Positions 36,405 to 45,520 of a stretch of 64,000 bases of DNA are shown here, piece by piece (position 1 is the first letter of the stretch; each line of letters starts with the position of its first letter). Source of the stretch: Streptomyces griseoflavus (GTDB lineage Bacteria > Actinomycetota > Actinomycetes > Streptomycetales > Streptomycetaceae). The stretch is from contig NZ_BMUC01000018.1 of the NCBI RefSeq assembly GCF_014649995.1, forward strand, positions 81,822-145,821, given 5' to 3'. Under the pieces are notes generated by a model that was given only the letters and a program-made list of their open reading frames with translations, did no database searches and had not been told where the DNA came from. The translations under genes were made by a program, and so were the position numbers.

Positions 36405-37457
36405 ATGCGCCGGATTTCCCGGATCACGGTCGCAGGCGCAGCGACCGCCTCCCTGGCCCTCGCCCTCTCCGCCTGCGGCGGCACCTCCACCTCTTCCGAC
36501 TCCTCCTCGGACGCGAAGGGCGACAAGGGCCTCGCCATCGCCTACGACGTCGGCGGCAAGGGCGACCAGTCCTTCAACGACGCGGCCTACGCGGGCCTGG
36601 AGCTGGCGAAGAACGAGTTCAAGTACGAGACGGCCGACGTCGAGCCCACCGACGGTGAGACGGACGCCGACAAGGAGCAGCGCCTGGCCTCCCTGGCGAA
36701 GCAGGGCTACAACCCGGTCATCGGTGTCGGCTACGCCTACGCCTCCGCCGTCAAGGGTGCCGCCGAGAAGTACCCGGACACCACCTTCGGCATCGTCGAC
36801 GACGCCACGGTCGAGGCCGACAACGTGGCCGACCTGGTCTTCTCCGAGGAGCAGGCCTCCTACCTGGCCGGCGTCGCCGCCGCCGAGAGCACCAAGACGA
36901 ACGTGGTCGGCTTCGTGGGCGGTGTGGACATCCCGCTGATCCACAAGTTCCGCGTCGGCTTCGAGCAGGGTGTCAAGGACACCAACCCGAAGGTCAAGGT
37001 CCTCTCGCAGTTCCTGACCCAGACCGCGGAGGAGGGCGGCTTCTCCAGCCCCGACAAGGGCAAGTCCGCCGCCGAGGGCCAGATCGAGAAGAAGGCCGAC
37101 GTCGTCTACGCGGCCGCCGGCCTGTCCGGCCAGGGTGTCATCGAGGCCGCCGCCGCCAACAAGGTGTGGGCGATCGGTGTCGACTCCGACCAGTACAAGC
37201 AGGAAGCCCTCGCCAAGTACAAGGACTCGATCCTCACCTCGGCGATGAAGGACGTCGCCAAGGCGGTGTTCAACCTCGCGAAGTCGGTCGAGGACGGCAA
37301 GCCCGCGACCGGTATCGTCAAGGGCGATCTGAAGACGGGTGAGGTGAGCCTGTCGAACTCCAACCCGAAGTTCGCGGACGACGCCGAGCTCCAGGAAGCC
37401 ATCAAGACGGCCAAGGAGAAGATCATCAGCGGCGAGATCAAGGTCAAGTCGAGCTGA
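36405..37457 (+). CDS. BMP-family (PnrA-like) nucleoside-binding lipoprotein 2
   Basis: Protein of 350 residues, very similar to its upstream neighbour along the whole mature part (AYDVGGKGDQSFNDAAYAG, VVGFVGGVDIPLIHKF, EGGFSSPDKGKSAAEGQIEK). The signal peptide ends LALALSAC with a proper lipobox. The two receptors may differ in ligand, for example purine versus pyrimidine nucleosides; that is inference. TAGGAGC precedes the ATG at 36405. A longer frame open from 35079 is read-through of non-coding sequence and the other gene's alternative frame, and is rejected. Confidence 0.94.
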   Translation: MRRISRITVAGAATASLALALSACGGTSTSSDSSSDAKGDKGLAIAYDVGGKGDQSFNDAAYAGLELAKNEFKYETADVEPTDGETDADKEQRLASLAKQGYNPVIGVGYAYASAVKGAAEKYPDTTFGIVDDATVEADNVADLVFSEEQASYLAGVAAAESTKTNVVGFVGGVDIPLIHKFRVGFEQGVKDTNPKVKVLSQFLTQTAEEGGFSSPDKGKSAAEGQIEKKADVVYAAAGLSGQGVIEAAAANKVWAIGVDSDQYKQEALAKYKDSILTSAMKDVAKAVFNLAKSVEDGKPATGIVKGDLKTGEVSLSNSNPKFADDAELQEAIKTAKEKIISGEIKVKSS

Positions 37458-37492
37458 TCAACCCCTGAACCACCTGCGGGGTCGCGACCACT

Positions 37493-37531
37493 CGACGGGG
37501 TACGAGGAGCCAGGCTCTTCGTGCCCCGTCG
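37493..37531 (+). terminator. terminator after BMP lipoprotein 2
   Basis: A 17-base stem (CGACGGGGTACGAGGAG with CTCTTCGTGCCCCGTCG, two G-U pairs) and a five-base loop lie 35 bases past the stop and 37 before the next operator. Confidence 0.8.
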
Positions 37532-37567
37532 TTCGAGGGCGCCACCCCCTTTGCATGCCGTAGGGGC

Positions 37568-37581
37568 GCTACGCGCGTAGA
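37568..37581 (+). promoter_or_regulatory. nucleoside-regulon operator, ABC transporter-cdd-deoA operon
   Basis: GCTACGCGCGTAGA, a near-perfect palindrome. TAGACG within it can serve as -10. AGGAG follows at 37596. Confidence 0.75.
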
Positions 37582-37656
37582 CGGCCCCCGTCCCCAGGAG
37601 AGTGCGTCATCAACGCGTCCAGCAGCCCTCCGGCCGGAGCGGCGGTCAACGAATCG

Positions 37657-39234
37657 GTGACCGCCGTGGAGCTCGCCGGGATCACCAAGCGCTTCCCCGG
37701 TGTCGTCGCCAACCACGACATCCACCTCACCGTCCGCAAGGGCACCGTCCACGCCCTCGTCGGTGAGAACGGCGCCGGCAAGTCGACCCTGATGAAGATC
37801 CTCTACGGCATGCAGAAGCCGGACGAGGGCACCATCGCGGTCCACGGCGAGCAGGTGAGCTTCTCCTCGCCCGCCGACGCCATCGCCCGCGGCATCGGCA
37901 TGGTGCACCAGCACTTCATGCTCGCGGACAACCTCACCGTCCTCGAGAACGTCGTCCTCGGCAGCGAGAAGCTCCACGGCATCGGCGGCAAGGCCCGCCG
38001 CAGGATCCAGGAGCTCTCCGAGCGTTACGGCCTCGGTGTCCGCCCGGACCTGCTGATGGAGGAGCTCGGCGTCGCCGCCCGCCAGCGCGTGGAGATCCTC
38101 AAGGTCCTCTACCGCGGCGCCACCACCCTGATCCTCGACGAGCCCACCGCCGTCCTCGTCCCGCAGGAGGTCGACGCGCTCTTCGACAACCTGCGCGAGC
38201 TCAAGGCCGAGGGCCTGTCGGTCATCTTCATCTCCCACAAGCTGGGCGAGGTCCTCTCCGTCGCCGACGAGATCACCGTCATCCGCCGCGGCACCACGGT
38301 CGGCACCGCCGTGCCCGCCGAGACCACCCCGCGCCAGCTCGCCGAGCTGATGGTGGGCAGCGAGCTCCCGACGCCGGAGACCGCCGAGTCCACGGTCACC
38401 GACCGCCCCGTCATCACCGTCGACAAGCTGCGCCTGGCGGCCCCCGGCGGCAAGGCCCTCCTCGACGACATCACCTTCACCATCCACGCGGGCGAGGTCC
38501 TCGGCATCGCCGGCGTCGAGGGCAACGGCCAGACCGAACTCGTCGACGCCCTCATCGGCCTGCGGCACGCGGACTCCGGCGTCATCCGGCTGGCCGACGA
38601 GGAGATCACCGCCTGGCCCACCCGCAAGCGCCGCGAGCAGGGCATCGGCTACATCCCCGAGGACCGCCACCGCCACGGTCTGCTCCTGGAGGCCCCCCTC
38701 TGGGAGAACCGCATCCTCGGCCACGTCACCGAGAAGCCCAACGCCAAGGGCGTCTGGCTGGACCCGAAGGCCGCCCAGGAGGACACCCGCCGGATCGTCA
38801 CCGAGTACGACGTCCGCACCCCCGGCATCGACGTCACCGCCGCCTCCCTGTCCGGCGGCAACCAGCAGAAGCTGATCGTCGGCCGCGAGATGAGCCACAA
38901 GCCGCGCTTCCTGATCGCCGCCCACCCCACCCGCGGTGTGGACGTCGGCGCGCAGGCCGCCATCTGGGACCACATCCGCGAGGCCCGCCGCGAGGGCCTG
39001 GCCGTGCTGCTGATCTCCGCCGACCTGGACGAGCTGATCGGGCTGTCCGACACCCTCCGGGTGATCTACGACGGCAAGCTGGTCGCGGACGCCGACCCGG
39101 CCACCATCACCCCGGAGGAACTCGGCACCGCCATGACCGGCGCCGCCGAGGGCCACCTCGAACACGACGAGACCCCCGAGACCCCGGCCGACCCGTCCGA
39201 GCCGGCCCAGTCTCCGGAAGACGAGGCCCGCTGA
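37657..39234 (+). CDS. nucleoside ABC transporter ATP-binding protein (double ATPase domain)
   Basis: Protein of 525 residues with two ATPase domains, as in NupA/RbsA types. Domain 1 has Walker A GENGAGKST, the Q-loop region MVHQHFMLADNLTVLENVVL, and Walker B LILDEPTAVLVPQ. Domain 2 has a degenerate P-loop (GVEGNGQTELVDAL), signature LSGGNQQK and HPTRGVDVGAQ. It powers the two permeases that follow. The GTG at 37657 lacks a ribosome-binding site. The frame is open 16 codons further upstream to an ATC at 37609 that has AGGAG eight bases before it, and the extra residues (NASSSPPAGAAVNES) look native. The true start may be that ATC. Confidence 0.92.
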   Translation: MTAVELAGITKRFPGVVANHDIHLTVRKGTVHALVGENGAGKSTLMKILYGMQKPDEGTIAVHGEQVSFSSPADAIARGIGMVHQHFMLADNLTVLENVVLGSEKLHGIGGKARRRIQELSERYGLGVRPDLLMEELGVAARQRVEILKVLYRGATTLILDEPTAVLVPQEVDALFDNLRELKAEGLSVIFISHKLGEVLSVADEITVIRRGTTVGTAVPAETTPRQLAELMVGSELPTPETAESTVTDRPVITVDKLRLAAPGGKALLDDITFTIHAGEVLGIAGVEGNGQTELVDALIGLRHADSGVIRLADEEITAWPTRKRREQGIGYIPEDRHRHGLLLEAPLWENRILGHVTEKPNAKGVWLDPKAAQEDTRRIVTEYDVRTPGIDVTAASLSGGNQQKLIVGREMSHKPRFLIAAHPTRGVDVGAQAAIWDHIREARREGLAVLLISADLDELIGLSDTLRVIYDGKLVADADPATITPEELGTAMTGAAEGHLEHDETPETPADPSEPAQSPEDEAR

Positions 39235-40358
39235 TGAAGAAGTTCGACAAGGAGCGCGTGCTCCTCGCGGTGGCCGGGCCGGTCATCGCGCTGGCCGTGG
39301 CGTTCGTGCTCAGCGCGATCGTGCTGCTCGCCTCCGGCAAGAACCCGGTCGAACCGTTCGCCCTGATGTTCGAGCAGGCCGGTTTCTCGGACATCCAGGT
39401 CCTGATCATCAACCAGGCGTCGATGTACTACATCGCCGCCCTCGCGGTCGCCATCGGCTTCCGGATGAACCTGTTCAACATCGGCGTCGACGGCCAGTAC
39501 CAGCTCGGCGCCATGATGGCCGCCATCGTCGGCGCCCACGCCGCCCTGCCGGCCGCCCTCCAGGTCCCGCTGCTGCTCCTCACCGCCGTGCTCACCGGCG
39601 CCTTCTGGGCCGGCATCGCCGGTGTCCTCAAGGTCACCCGCGGCGTCAGCGAGGTCGTCGCGACGATCATGCTCAACGCGATCGCGACCTCCGTCATCGG
39701 CTACCTGTGGCTGCCCACCGTCTTCGGCGTCAAGGTCGGCAACAACAACACCACCGGCGAGATGAACGAGTCCGGCTGGATCCCCGGCATCGACATGGGT
39801 GACGCGGGCGAGATCTACGGCCTGGTCATCCTCGCCGTCCTGCTCGGCGTGGCCTACTGGGTCGTCCTCAACCGCACCCGCTTCGGCTTCGACCTGCGCG
39901 CCTCCGGCGCCTCCGAGTCCGCCGCCTCCGCCAGCGGTGTCGACCCCAGGCGCATGGTGCTCACCGCCATGCTGCTCTCCGGCGCCATCGCCGGACTCGC
40001 GGGCCTGCCGATCCTCCTCGGCGACTCCCACACCTACAACCTGAACTTCCCCACCGGCATCGGCTTCCTCGGCATCGGCATCGCGCTGCTCGGCCGCAAC
40101 AGCCCGGTCGGGATCGCCTTCGCCGCCCTGCTGTGGGCCTGGCTCGACAAGGCCTCGCCCGAGCTGGACTTCCACGGCTACGACAAGGAGATCGCGGTCA
40201 TCATGCAGGGCCTGATCGTCCTCTCGGTCGTCGTCTCCTACGAGGCCGTCCGCGAGTGGGGCCTGCGCCGCCAGCAGCGCCGGGTCGGCGCGGAGCTCGC
40301 CGCGGGCCACGTCCTGGGCGCCGACAACAACACCACGAAGGAGGTGGCCGGCCGATGA
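39234..40358 (+). CDS. nucleoside ABC transporter permease 1
   Basis: Protein of 374 residues, a branched-chain/sugar-type permease with about ten helices. FRMNLFNIGVDGQYQLGAMM and the cytoplasmic coupling segment TRFGFDLRASGASESAASAS, then GVDPRRMVLTAMLLSGAIAG, identify it. With the next gene it forms the membrane channel. Its ATG overlaps the ATPase stop by one base (TGATG). A hydrophilic tail of about 40 residues ends the protein. Confidence 0.93.
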   Translation: MKKFDKERVLLAVAGPVIALAVAFVLSAIVLLASGKNPVEPFALMFEQAGFSDIQVLIINQASMYYIAALAVAIGFRMNLFNIGVDGQYQLGAMMAAIVGAHAALPAALQVPLLLLTAVLTGAFWAGIAGVLKVTRGVSEVVATIMLNAIATSVIGYLWLPTVFGVKVGNNNTTGEMNESGWIPGIDMGDAGEIYGLVILAVLLGVAYWVVLNRTRFGFDLRASGASESAASASGVDPRRMVLTAMLLSGAIAGLAGLPILLGDSHTYNLNFPTGIGFLGIGIALLGRNSPVGIAFAALLWAWLDKASPELDFHGYDKEIAVIMQGLIVLSVVVSYEAVREWGLRRQQRRVGAELAAGHVLGADNNTTKEVAGR

Positions 40359-41629
40359 CCGCTCCGACCACAGCGACCGACGTCAACCAGCCGTCGCTGG
40401 AACACGCACCGCCGACCGGCCGCCGCATGTCGTGGCCCGTCCTGGCCCTGGTCGTCGCCGGCGCCCTGGCGCTGGTCTCGATCGTCCGCCTCATCACCGG
40501 CGCCGACGGCATCACCAACGTCAGCCAGATGTCCACCGCCCTCCAGCTCGCCGTCCCGATCGGCCTCGCCGGCCTCGGCGGTCTGTGGGCGGAGCGCGCG
40601 GGCGTCGTCAACATCGGCCTCGAAGGCATGATGATCATGGGCACCTGGTTCGGTGCCTGGGCCGGATTCCAGTGGGGCCCGTGGACCGGCATCCTCGTCG
40701 GCCTCATCGGCGGCGCGCTGGGCGGCCTGCTGCACGCGATCGTCACCGTCACCTTCAACGTCAACCACATCGTCTCCGGTGTGGCCATCAACATCCTGGC
40801 CCTCGGCGCCACCCGCTACCTCGCCCCGCTGGCCTTCGAAGGGCACCAGGGCGGCTCCGCCAAGCAGTCCCCGGCGGTCGACTCCCTCGGCCACTTCACC
40901 GTGCCCGGACTCTCCACCGCGCTCAGCGACCTCAACGCCAAGGGCTGGTTCTTCGTCTCGGACGTCGCCGGCCTGCTCGGCGGACTGGTCACCAACGTCT
41001 CCTGGCTGACCCTGATCGCCGTCGCGCTCATCCCCGCCACCTGGTGGATCCTGTGGCGCACCGCGTTCGGCCTCCGGCTGCGCTCCTGCGGCGAGAACCC
41101 GGTCGCCGCCGAATCCCTCGGCGTGAACGTCTACAAGTACAAGTACATCGCCGTGATCATCTCCGGCGCCCTGGCCGGCCTCGGCGGTGTCTTCCTCTCC
41201 ATCGTCGCCAACCCCTTCTACCTGGAGGGCCAGGTCAGCGGCCGCGGCTTCATCGGCCTCGCCGCCATGATCTTCGGCAACTGGATGCCGGGCGGCCTCG
41301 CCATCGGCGCCGGCCTCTTCGGCTACACCGACAGCCTCAACCTGCGCGGCGGCTCCGCCAACGTGCACGCCCTGCTGCTGCTCGGCGCGCTGCTGCTGCT
41401 CATCGGCGCCATCTGGCTCGTCGTCCGCAAGAAGTACGTCCACGCGGCCATCACCCTGGTCATCGGCGGTCTCGTCTTCGCCTGGTACGCCGGCACCAAC
41501 GAGGTCCCCAACCAGGTCGTCGCCGCCACGCCGTACGTCATCACCCTCGTCGTCCTCGCCCTGTCCGCCCAGCGGCTGCGCATGCCCAAGGCCAACGGCA
41601 TGCCGTACCGGAAGGGGCAGGGCAAGTGA
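40355..41629 (+). CDS. nucleoside ABC transporter permease 2
   Basis: Protein of 424 residues. The family core includes GLGGLWAERAGVVNIGLEGM, then GTWFGAWAG, NHIVSGVAINILALGATRYL and the coupling segment TAFGLRLRSCGENPVAAESL. It is longer than typical partners (about 300 residues): about 90 residues are inserted after the fifth helix, and two or three extra helices close the protein. The ATG overlaps the first permease's stop by four bases (ATGA). Confidence 0.93.
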   Translation: MTAPTTATDVNQPSLEHAPPTGRRMSWPVLALVVAGALALVSIVRLITGADGITNVSQMSTALQLAVPIGLAGLGGLWAERAGVVNIGLEGMMIMGTWFGAWAGFQWGPWTGILVGLIGGALGGLLHAIVTVTFNVNHIVSGVAINILALGATRYLAPLAFEGHQGGSAKQSPAVDSLGHFTVPGLSTALSDLNAKGWFFVSDVAGLLGGLVTNVSWLTLIAVALIPATWWILWRTAFGLRLRSCGENPVAAESLGVNVYKYKYIAVIISGALAGLGGVFLSIVANPFYLEGQVSGRGFIGLAAMIFGNWMPGGLAIGAGLFGYTDSLNLRGGSANVHALLLLGALLLLIGAIWLVVRKKYVHAAITLVIGGLVFAWYAGTNEVPNQVVAATPYVITLVVLALSAQRLRMPKANGMPYRKGQGK

Positions 41630-42024
41630 CGGCCGCCGGCGTCGACTGGGAGGCGCTGCGCGCCGTGGCACGGGACGCCATGTCCCACGCCTACGCCCCC
41701 TACTCGGGCTACCGGGTCGGTGTCGCGGCCCTGGTCGACGACGGACGCACGGTCTCCGGCTGCAACGTCGAGAACGCGTCGTACGGCCTCGGCCTGTGCG
41801 CCGAGTGCGGCATGGTCTCCGAACTGCACCGCACCGGGGGCGGCCGGCTCACGCACTTCACCTGCGTGGACGGCGACGGCCGGATCCTCGTCCCGTGCGG
41901 CCGCTGCCGGCAGCTGCTGTACGAGTTCGGCGGCCCCGGACTGCTGCTGGAGACCCCGGCGGGGATCATGCCGCTGTCGGAGATGCTGCCCCAGGCCTTC
42001 GGCCCGCAGCACCTCACCAAGTAA
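41626..42024 (+). CDS. cdd: cytidine deaminase
   Basis: Protein of 132 residues, the small homotetramer type. The zinc and catalytic motif is CNVENASYGLGLCAECGMVS with the C-A-E core, and the second zinc motif is PCGRCRQLL. Substrate residues lie in YAPYSGYRVGVAALV. It deaminates cytidine and deoxycytidine to uridine and deoxyuridine. The GTG start overlaps the permease stop by four bases, so deamination is translationally coupled to uptake. Confidence 0.95.
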   Translation: MTAAGVDWEALRAVARDAMSHAYAPYSGYRVGVAALVDDGRTVSGCNVENASYGLGLCAECGMVSELHRTGGGRLTHFTCVDGDGRILVPCGRCRQLLYEFGGPGLLLETPAGIMPLSEMLPQAFGPQHLTK

Positions 42025-42116
42025 TGCCCGTGCGGCCCCTCCGGACGACTGCCGACACCGTCGGCACGCCGGCCGGAGGGGCCGCGCCCTTCGCACCTCC
42101 GGAAGGAACGCCAGCC

Positions 42117-43394
42117 ATGGACGTCATCTCCGTCATCCGCACCAAGCGGGACCGCGGCGAACTCAGCGACGAGCAGATCGACTGGGTGATCGACGCGTAC
42201 ACCCGCGGGGAGGTGGCCGACGAGCAGATGTCGGCGCTCGCCATGGCGATCCTCCTCAACGGCATGAACCGCGGCGAGATCGCCCGCTGGACGGCCGCGA
42301 TGATCGCCTCGGGCGAGCGCATGGACTTCTCGTCCCTGTCCCGCCCCACCGCCGACAAGCACTCCACCGGCGGCGTCGGCGACAAGATCACCCTTCCGCT
42401 GGCGCCCCTCGTCGCCGCCTGCGGCGCGGCCGTCCCGCAGCTCTCCGGCCGCGGCCTCGGCCACACCGGCGGCACCCTCGACAAGCTGGAGTCCATCCCC
42501 GGCTGGCGCGCCCTGCTCTCCAACGAGGAGATGCTGTCGGTGCTGGACGGCACCGGCGCCGTCATCTGCGCGGCCGGCGACGGCCTGGCCCCCGCCGACA
42601 AGAAGCTCTACGCGCTGCGCGACGTCACCGGCACGGTCGAGGCGATCCCGCTGATCGCCTCCTCGATCATGTCCAAGAAGATCGCCGAGGGCACCGGCTC
42701 CCTGGTCCTGGACGTGAAGGTCGGCTCCGGCGCCTTCATGAAGACGATCGAGGACGCCCGCGAGCTGGCCCGCACGATGGTCGGCCTGGGCACGGACTCG
42801 GGTGTGAGGACGGTCGCCCTGCTCACCGACATGTCCACCCCGCTCGGCCTGACCGCGGGCAACGCGCTCGAGGTCCGCGAGTCGGTGGAGGTCCTGGCCG
42901 GCGGCGGCCCGGCGGACGTCGTCGAACTCACCCTCGCCCTGGCCCGCGAGATGCTCGACGCGGCCGGCCTGAAGGACGCCGACCCGGCGAAGGCCCTCGC
43001 CGACGGCTCCGCGATGGACGTGTGGCGCCGCATGATCGCGGCCCAGGGCGGCGACCCGGACGCGGAGCTGCCGGTCGCGCGCGAACAGCACGTGGTCAAG
43101 GCGCCGTCCTCCGGCGTCCTGACCCGCGTCGACGCCTACGACATCGGCGTCGCCGCCTGGCGCCTCGGCGCGGGCCGCGCCCGCAAGGAGGACCCGGTCC
43201 AGGCGGGCGCCGGCGTCGAACTGCACGCCCGGCCCGGCGACACCGTGACCGAGGGCCAGCCCCTGCTGACCCTCCACACGGACACCCCGGAGCGCTTCGA
43301 CTACGCCCTCCAGGCGGTGAAGGGCTCCTACGACATCGAGGCCTCCGGCACGGACTTCACCGCCACGCCGGTCGTGCTGGAACGTATCGCCTGA
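42117..43394 (+). CDS. deoA: thymidine phosphorylase (pyrimidine-nucleoside phosphorylase)
   Basis: Protein of 425 residues. MDVISVIRTKRDRGELSDEQ opens the helical domain; the phosphate site is KHSTGGVGDKITLPLAPLVA; the signature SGRGLGHTGGTLDKLESIPG follows, and EGTGSLVLDVKVGSGAFM contributes to the active site. It cleaves thymidine and deoxyuridine to base and deoxyribose-1-phosphate. GGAAGGAA precedes the ATG. It lies 92 bases after cdd, with no terminator between, and closes the operon; a strong hairpin follows. Confidence 0.95.
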   Translation: MDVISVIRTKRDRGELSDEQIDWVIDAYTRGEVADEQMSALAMAILLNGMNRGEIARWTAAMIASGERMDFSSLSRPTADKHSTGGVGDKITLPLAPLVAACGAAVPQLSGRGLGHTGGTLDKLESIPGWRALLSNEEMLSVLDGTGAVICAAGDGLAPADKKLYALRDVTGTVEAIPLIASSIMSKKIAEGTGSLVLDVKVGSGAFMKTIEDARELARTMVGLGTDSGVRTVALLTDMSTPLGLTAGNALEVRESVEVLAGGGPADVVELTLALAREMLDAAGLKDADPAKALADGSAMDVWRRMIAAQGGDPDAELPVAREQHVVKAPSSGVLTRVDAYDIGVAAWRLGAGRARKEDPVQAGAGVELHARPGDTVTEGQPLLTLHTDTPERFDYALQAVKGSYDIEASGTDFTATPVVLERIA

Positions 43395-43416
43395 CCAGCG
43401 GTTTCCCCTTTCGGGT

Positions 43417-43450
43417 GAACGGGACCGGTGGACCCCCACCGGTCCCGTTC
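43417..43450 (+). terminator. terminator of the transporter-cdd-deoA operon
   Basis: Perfect 15-base stem (GAACGGGACCGGTGG with CCACCGGTCCCGTTC) and a four-base loop, 22 bases past the deoA stop. Confidence 0.85.
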
Positions 43451-43489
43451 GGCATGCTGGACTCGGTGACGCACCGATAGGAGACCGCC

Positions 43490-44074
43490 ATGAGCGCACT
43501 CACCGTGAGCCAGGACCCCGAACAGAGCTGGGACGACCTCGTCCGGTTCTGGGAGGAGATGGAATGGCCCGAGGGCAGCAAGGTGGAGATCATTGAGGGG
43601 ATCGTCACCGTGTCACCCGCTCCCGCATACCGTCACAACCTGATCGCGGAAAGTATCCAGCGCCGCCTCTACTCAGTGATCCCGCTGGACTGGGGCATTT
43701 TTCAGACGCTGGCGATCGCCGTGCCTTCGAGGCTGGGCATGCTCATCCCGGATCTTGTCGTGGCCCCAAGGCGGGACCACACCGAGTCGGACACCCACAT
43801 CCCCGCCGCCCTCGCCGAGCTGGTCGTCGAGGTCACCTCGAAGTCCAACGCCCGCGACGACCGTGTCGGCAAGCTCGCCGCCTACGCCACCGCGGGCATC
43901 CCGCTGTACCTCCTCGTCGACCGCTGGGCCGCCGACGGGCCGACCGCGACGCTCCACGGTGACCCGAAGGGTGACGTCTACCGCCCCCTGAGCACCGCGA
44001 AGTTCGGGGAACCGCTAAAGCTCCCCGCCCCCTTCGACCTCGTGATCGACACCGCGGAGTTCCCGGAGACCTGA
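43490..44074 (+). CDS. Uma2-family (DUF820) putative endonuclease
   Basis: Protein of 194 residues with the PD-(D/E)XK-like core of the Uma2 family: KVEIIEGIVTVSPAPAYRHN, GMLIPDLVVAPRRDHTE, then ELVVEVTSKSNARDDRVGKL and YATAGIPLYLLVDRW. The E-D-E-K residues typical of a metal-dependent nuclease fold are visible. Such genes are numerous in Streptomyces and have no settled role. GGAG precedes the ATG. Its stop is one base from the convergent transporter gene. Confidence 0.82.
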   Translation: MSALTVSQDPEQSWDDLVRFWEEMEWPEGSKVEIIEGIVTVSPAPAYRHNLIAESIQRRLYSVIPLDWGIFQTLAIAVPSRLGMLIPDLVVAPRRDHTESDTHIPAALAELVVEVTSKSNARDDRVGKLAAYATAGIPLYLLVDRWAADGPTATLHGDPKGDVYRPLSTAKFGEPLKLPAPFDLVIDTAEFPET

Positions 44075-44075
44075 C

Positions 44076-44995
44076 TCACCCCAGCAGCGCCGCCACCACC
44101 ACGAGCACCGGCACCGACAGCACCGTCGACACCAGGATCGCCTCCCTGGCCAGGGTCTCGCCCACGCGGTAGCTGCTCGCGTAGGTGAAGAGGTTCTGGG
44201 CCGCCGGAGGGCCGCCGTCACCACCACGTCGAGCAGGTGGGCGCCGCGCAGACCGAAGACGCCCACTGCCAGCGCCCAGGCGACGAGCGGCTGGCCCACC
44301 GCCTTCAGTCCCACGGCGAGGAGAACGGCACCCCGGTCGCCGCCCCGCAGCGGCAGGCGGCTGCCCCGCAGCGAGATGCCGAAGGCGAGCAGCACGGCGG
44401 GGACCGCCATGTTGCCGATCAGGGTCACCGGGTCCCAGACCGGTCCGGGTATCTCCACCCCCAGCGCCGACACCGCCACGCCCGCCAGCGACCCCAGCGC
44501 GATCGGATTGCGCAACGGCGTCAGCAGACGCCGCCACAGCGGCTGCTTCTCGCCCGCCGTCGACAGGTCCAGGATCGTCAGCGCGACCGGGGTGATCCCG
44601 ATGAGCTGGAACAGCAGCACCGGAGCCACGAGCGAGGCGTCCCCGAGGACGTACACCGCGATCGGGATGCCCAGGTTGCCCGCGTTGACGTAGCCGGCGC
44701 ACAGCGCGCCGACGGTGGTACGGCCCACGCCCCACCGGCGTACGGCACCCACCGCGACGAAGACACCCGCCACGGCCGCCGTGCTCAGCGCGGTGACCAG
44801 CAGCCGGCCGGAGAAGACCACCGACAGGTCGGCCCGGCCCAGCGTGGTGAACAGCAGCGCCGGGGAGGCCACATGGAACGCCAGCTTCGTCAGGACGTCG
44901 CGGCCCTGCGCACCGAGGTACCCCCGGCGGCCGATCACATAGCCGACGCCGATGACGACGGCGATCACCAGGAACCCGCTCAGCACGCCCCGCAC
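44076..44995 (-). pseudogene. AEC-family (auxin efflux carrier-like) transporter, frameshifted
   Basis: The N-terminal 265 residues read normally from GTG 44995: GFLVIAVVIGVGYVIGRRG, then AGYVNAGNLGIPIAVYVLG and PLRNPIALGSLAGVAVSALG, with about eight helices. After LLDVVVTAAL the frame goes wrong (RRPRTSSPTRAAT). The expected ending, PAAQNLFTYASSYRVGETLA then REAILVSTVLSVPVLVVVAA, is intact in another frame down to the stop at 44076. One base is missing from a C run (G run on the plus strand) near 44206. Either a recent pseudogene or a sequencing error; the rest shows no decay, so error or very recent loss is likely. Intact, it would be about 306 residues. Confidence 0.8.
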
Positions 44996-45163
44996 GTCGG
45001 CTCCTCGCGGCGGCGAAGGGCACCGGACAGCGGGGACGGCGAGGGTCTGTGGCGCATACAGCCAACCCTCCGGGGGAGGCCACGCCCGGGTCAATGTGAT
45101 CCTTCGCGGCGCCCCCTCGCGATGAGTTGCGGGGGCCCGGCCGGTCTACCGGTCGTGGACGCC

Positions 45164-45520
45164 ATGACACCGCCCGTACTCGTGCTCGACGGCCCCCTCA
45201 CCCGGGACGGGGTGAGCGGGCCGTGCGACGCCCTGCGGGCGCTGCTGGACAGCGGTGGCGGCGGCTCGGGCGCCGGGGTGGTGGTGTGCGACGTCGGCGG
45301 CCTGGGCCCGCCCGGTCTCGCCGCCGTCGAACTCCTCGCGCGGTTGCAGCTCACCGCCCGCCGCAGCGGAGGCCGCATACGGCTGCGCGACCCCTCCCGG
45401 GCGCTATGCGCCCTGCTGGACCTCGTCGGACTCCGCTTCGAGATGGAGGGGCAGCCCGAACAGCGGGAACCACCGCGCGGTGTCCAGGAAGCAGTGGAAC
45501 CCGGTGATCCGGCCGTCTGA
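45164..45520 (+). CDS. STAS-domain protein (anti-sigma factor antagonist-like)
   Basis: Protein of 118 residues (132 if ATG 45122 is used). TPPVLVLDGPLTRDGVSGPC, then GAGVVVCDVGGLGPPGLAAV and RSGGRIRLRDPSRALCALLD fit the STAS fold; the usual phosphorylatable Ser in the D-(M/L)-S motif reads D-V-G-G-L-G-P. It may therefore not be switched by phosphorylation. The last 39 codons lie antisense to the end of the sigma gene at 45404, a 117-base convergent overlap. Confidence 0.7.
   Translation: MTPPVLVLDGPLTRDGVSGPCDALRALLDSGGGGSGAGVVVCDVGGLGPPGLAAVELLARLQLTARRSGGRIRLRDPSRALCALLDLVGLRFEMEGQPEQREPPRGVQEAVEPGDPAV

Noticed and set aside
37444-39165. 573-residue frame antisense to the ABC ATPase
   Set aside because: Val/Asp/Gly-rich shadow of a gene with intact Walker and signature motifs.
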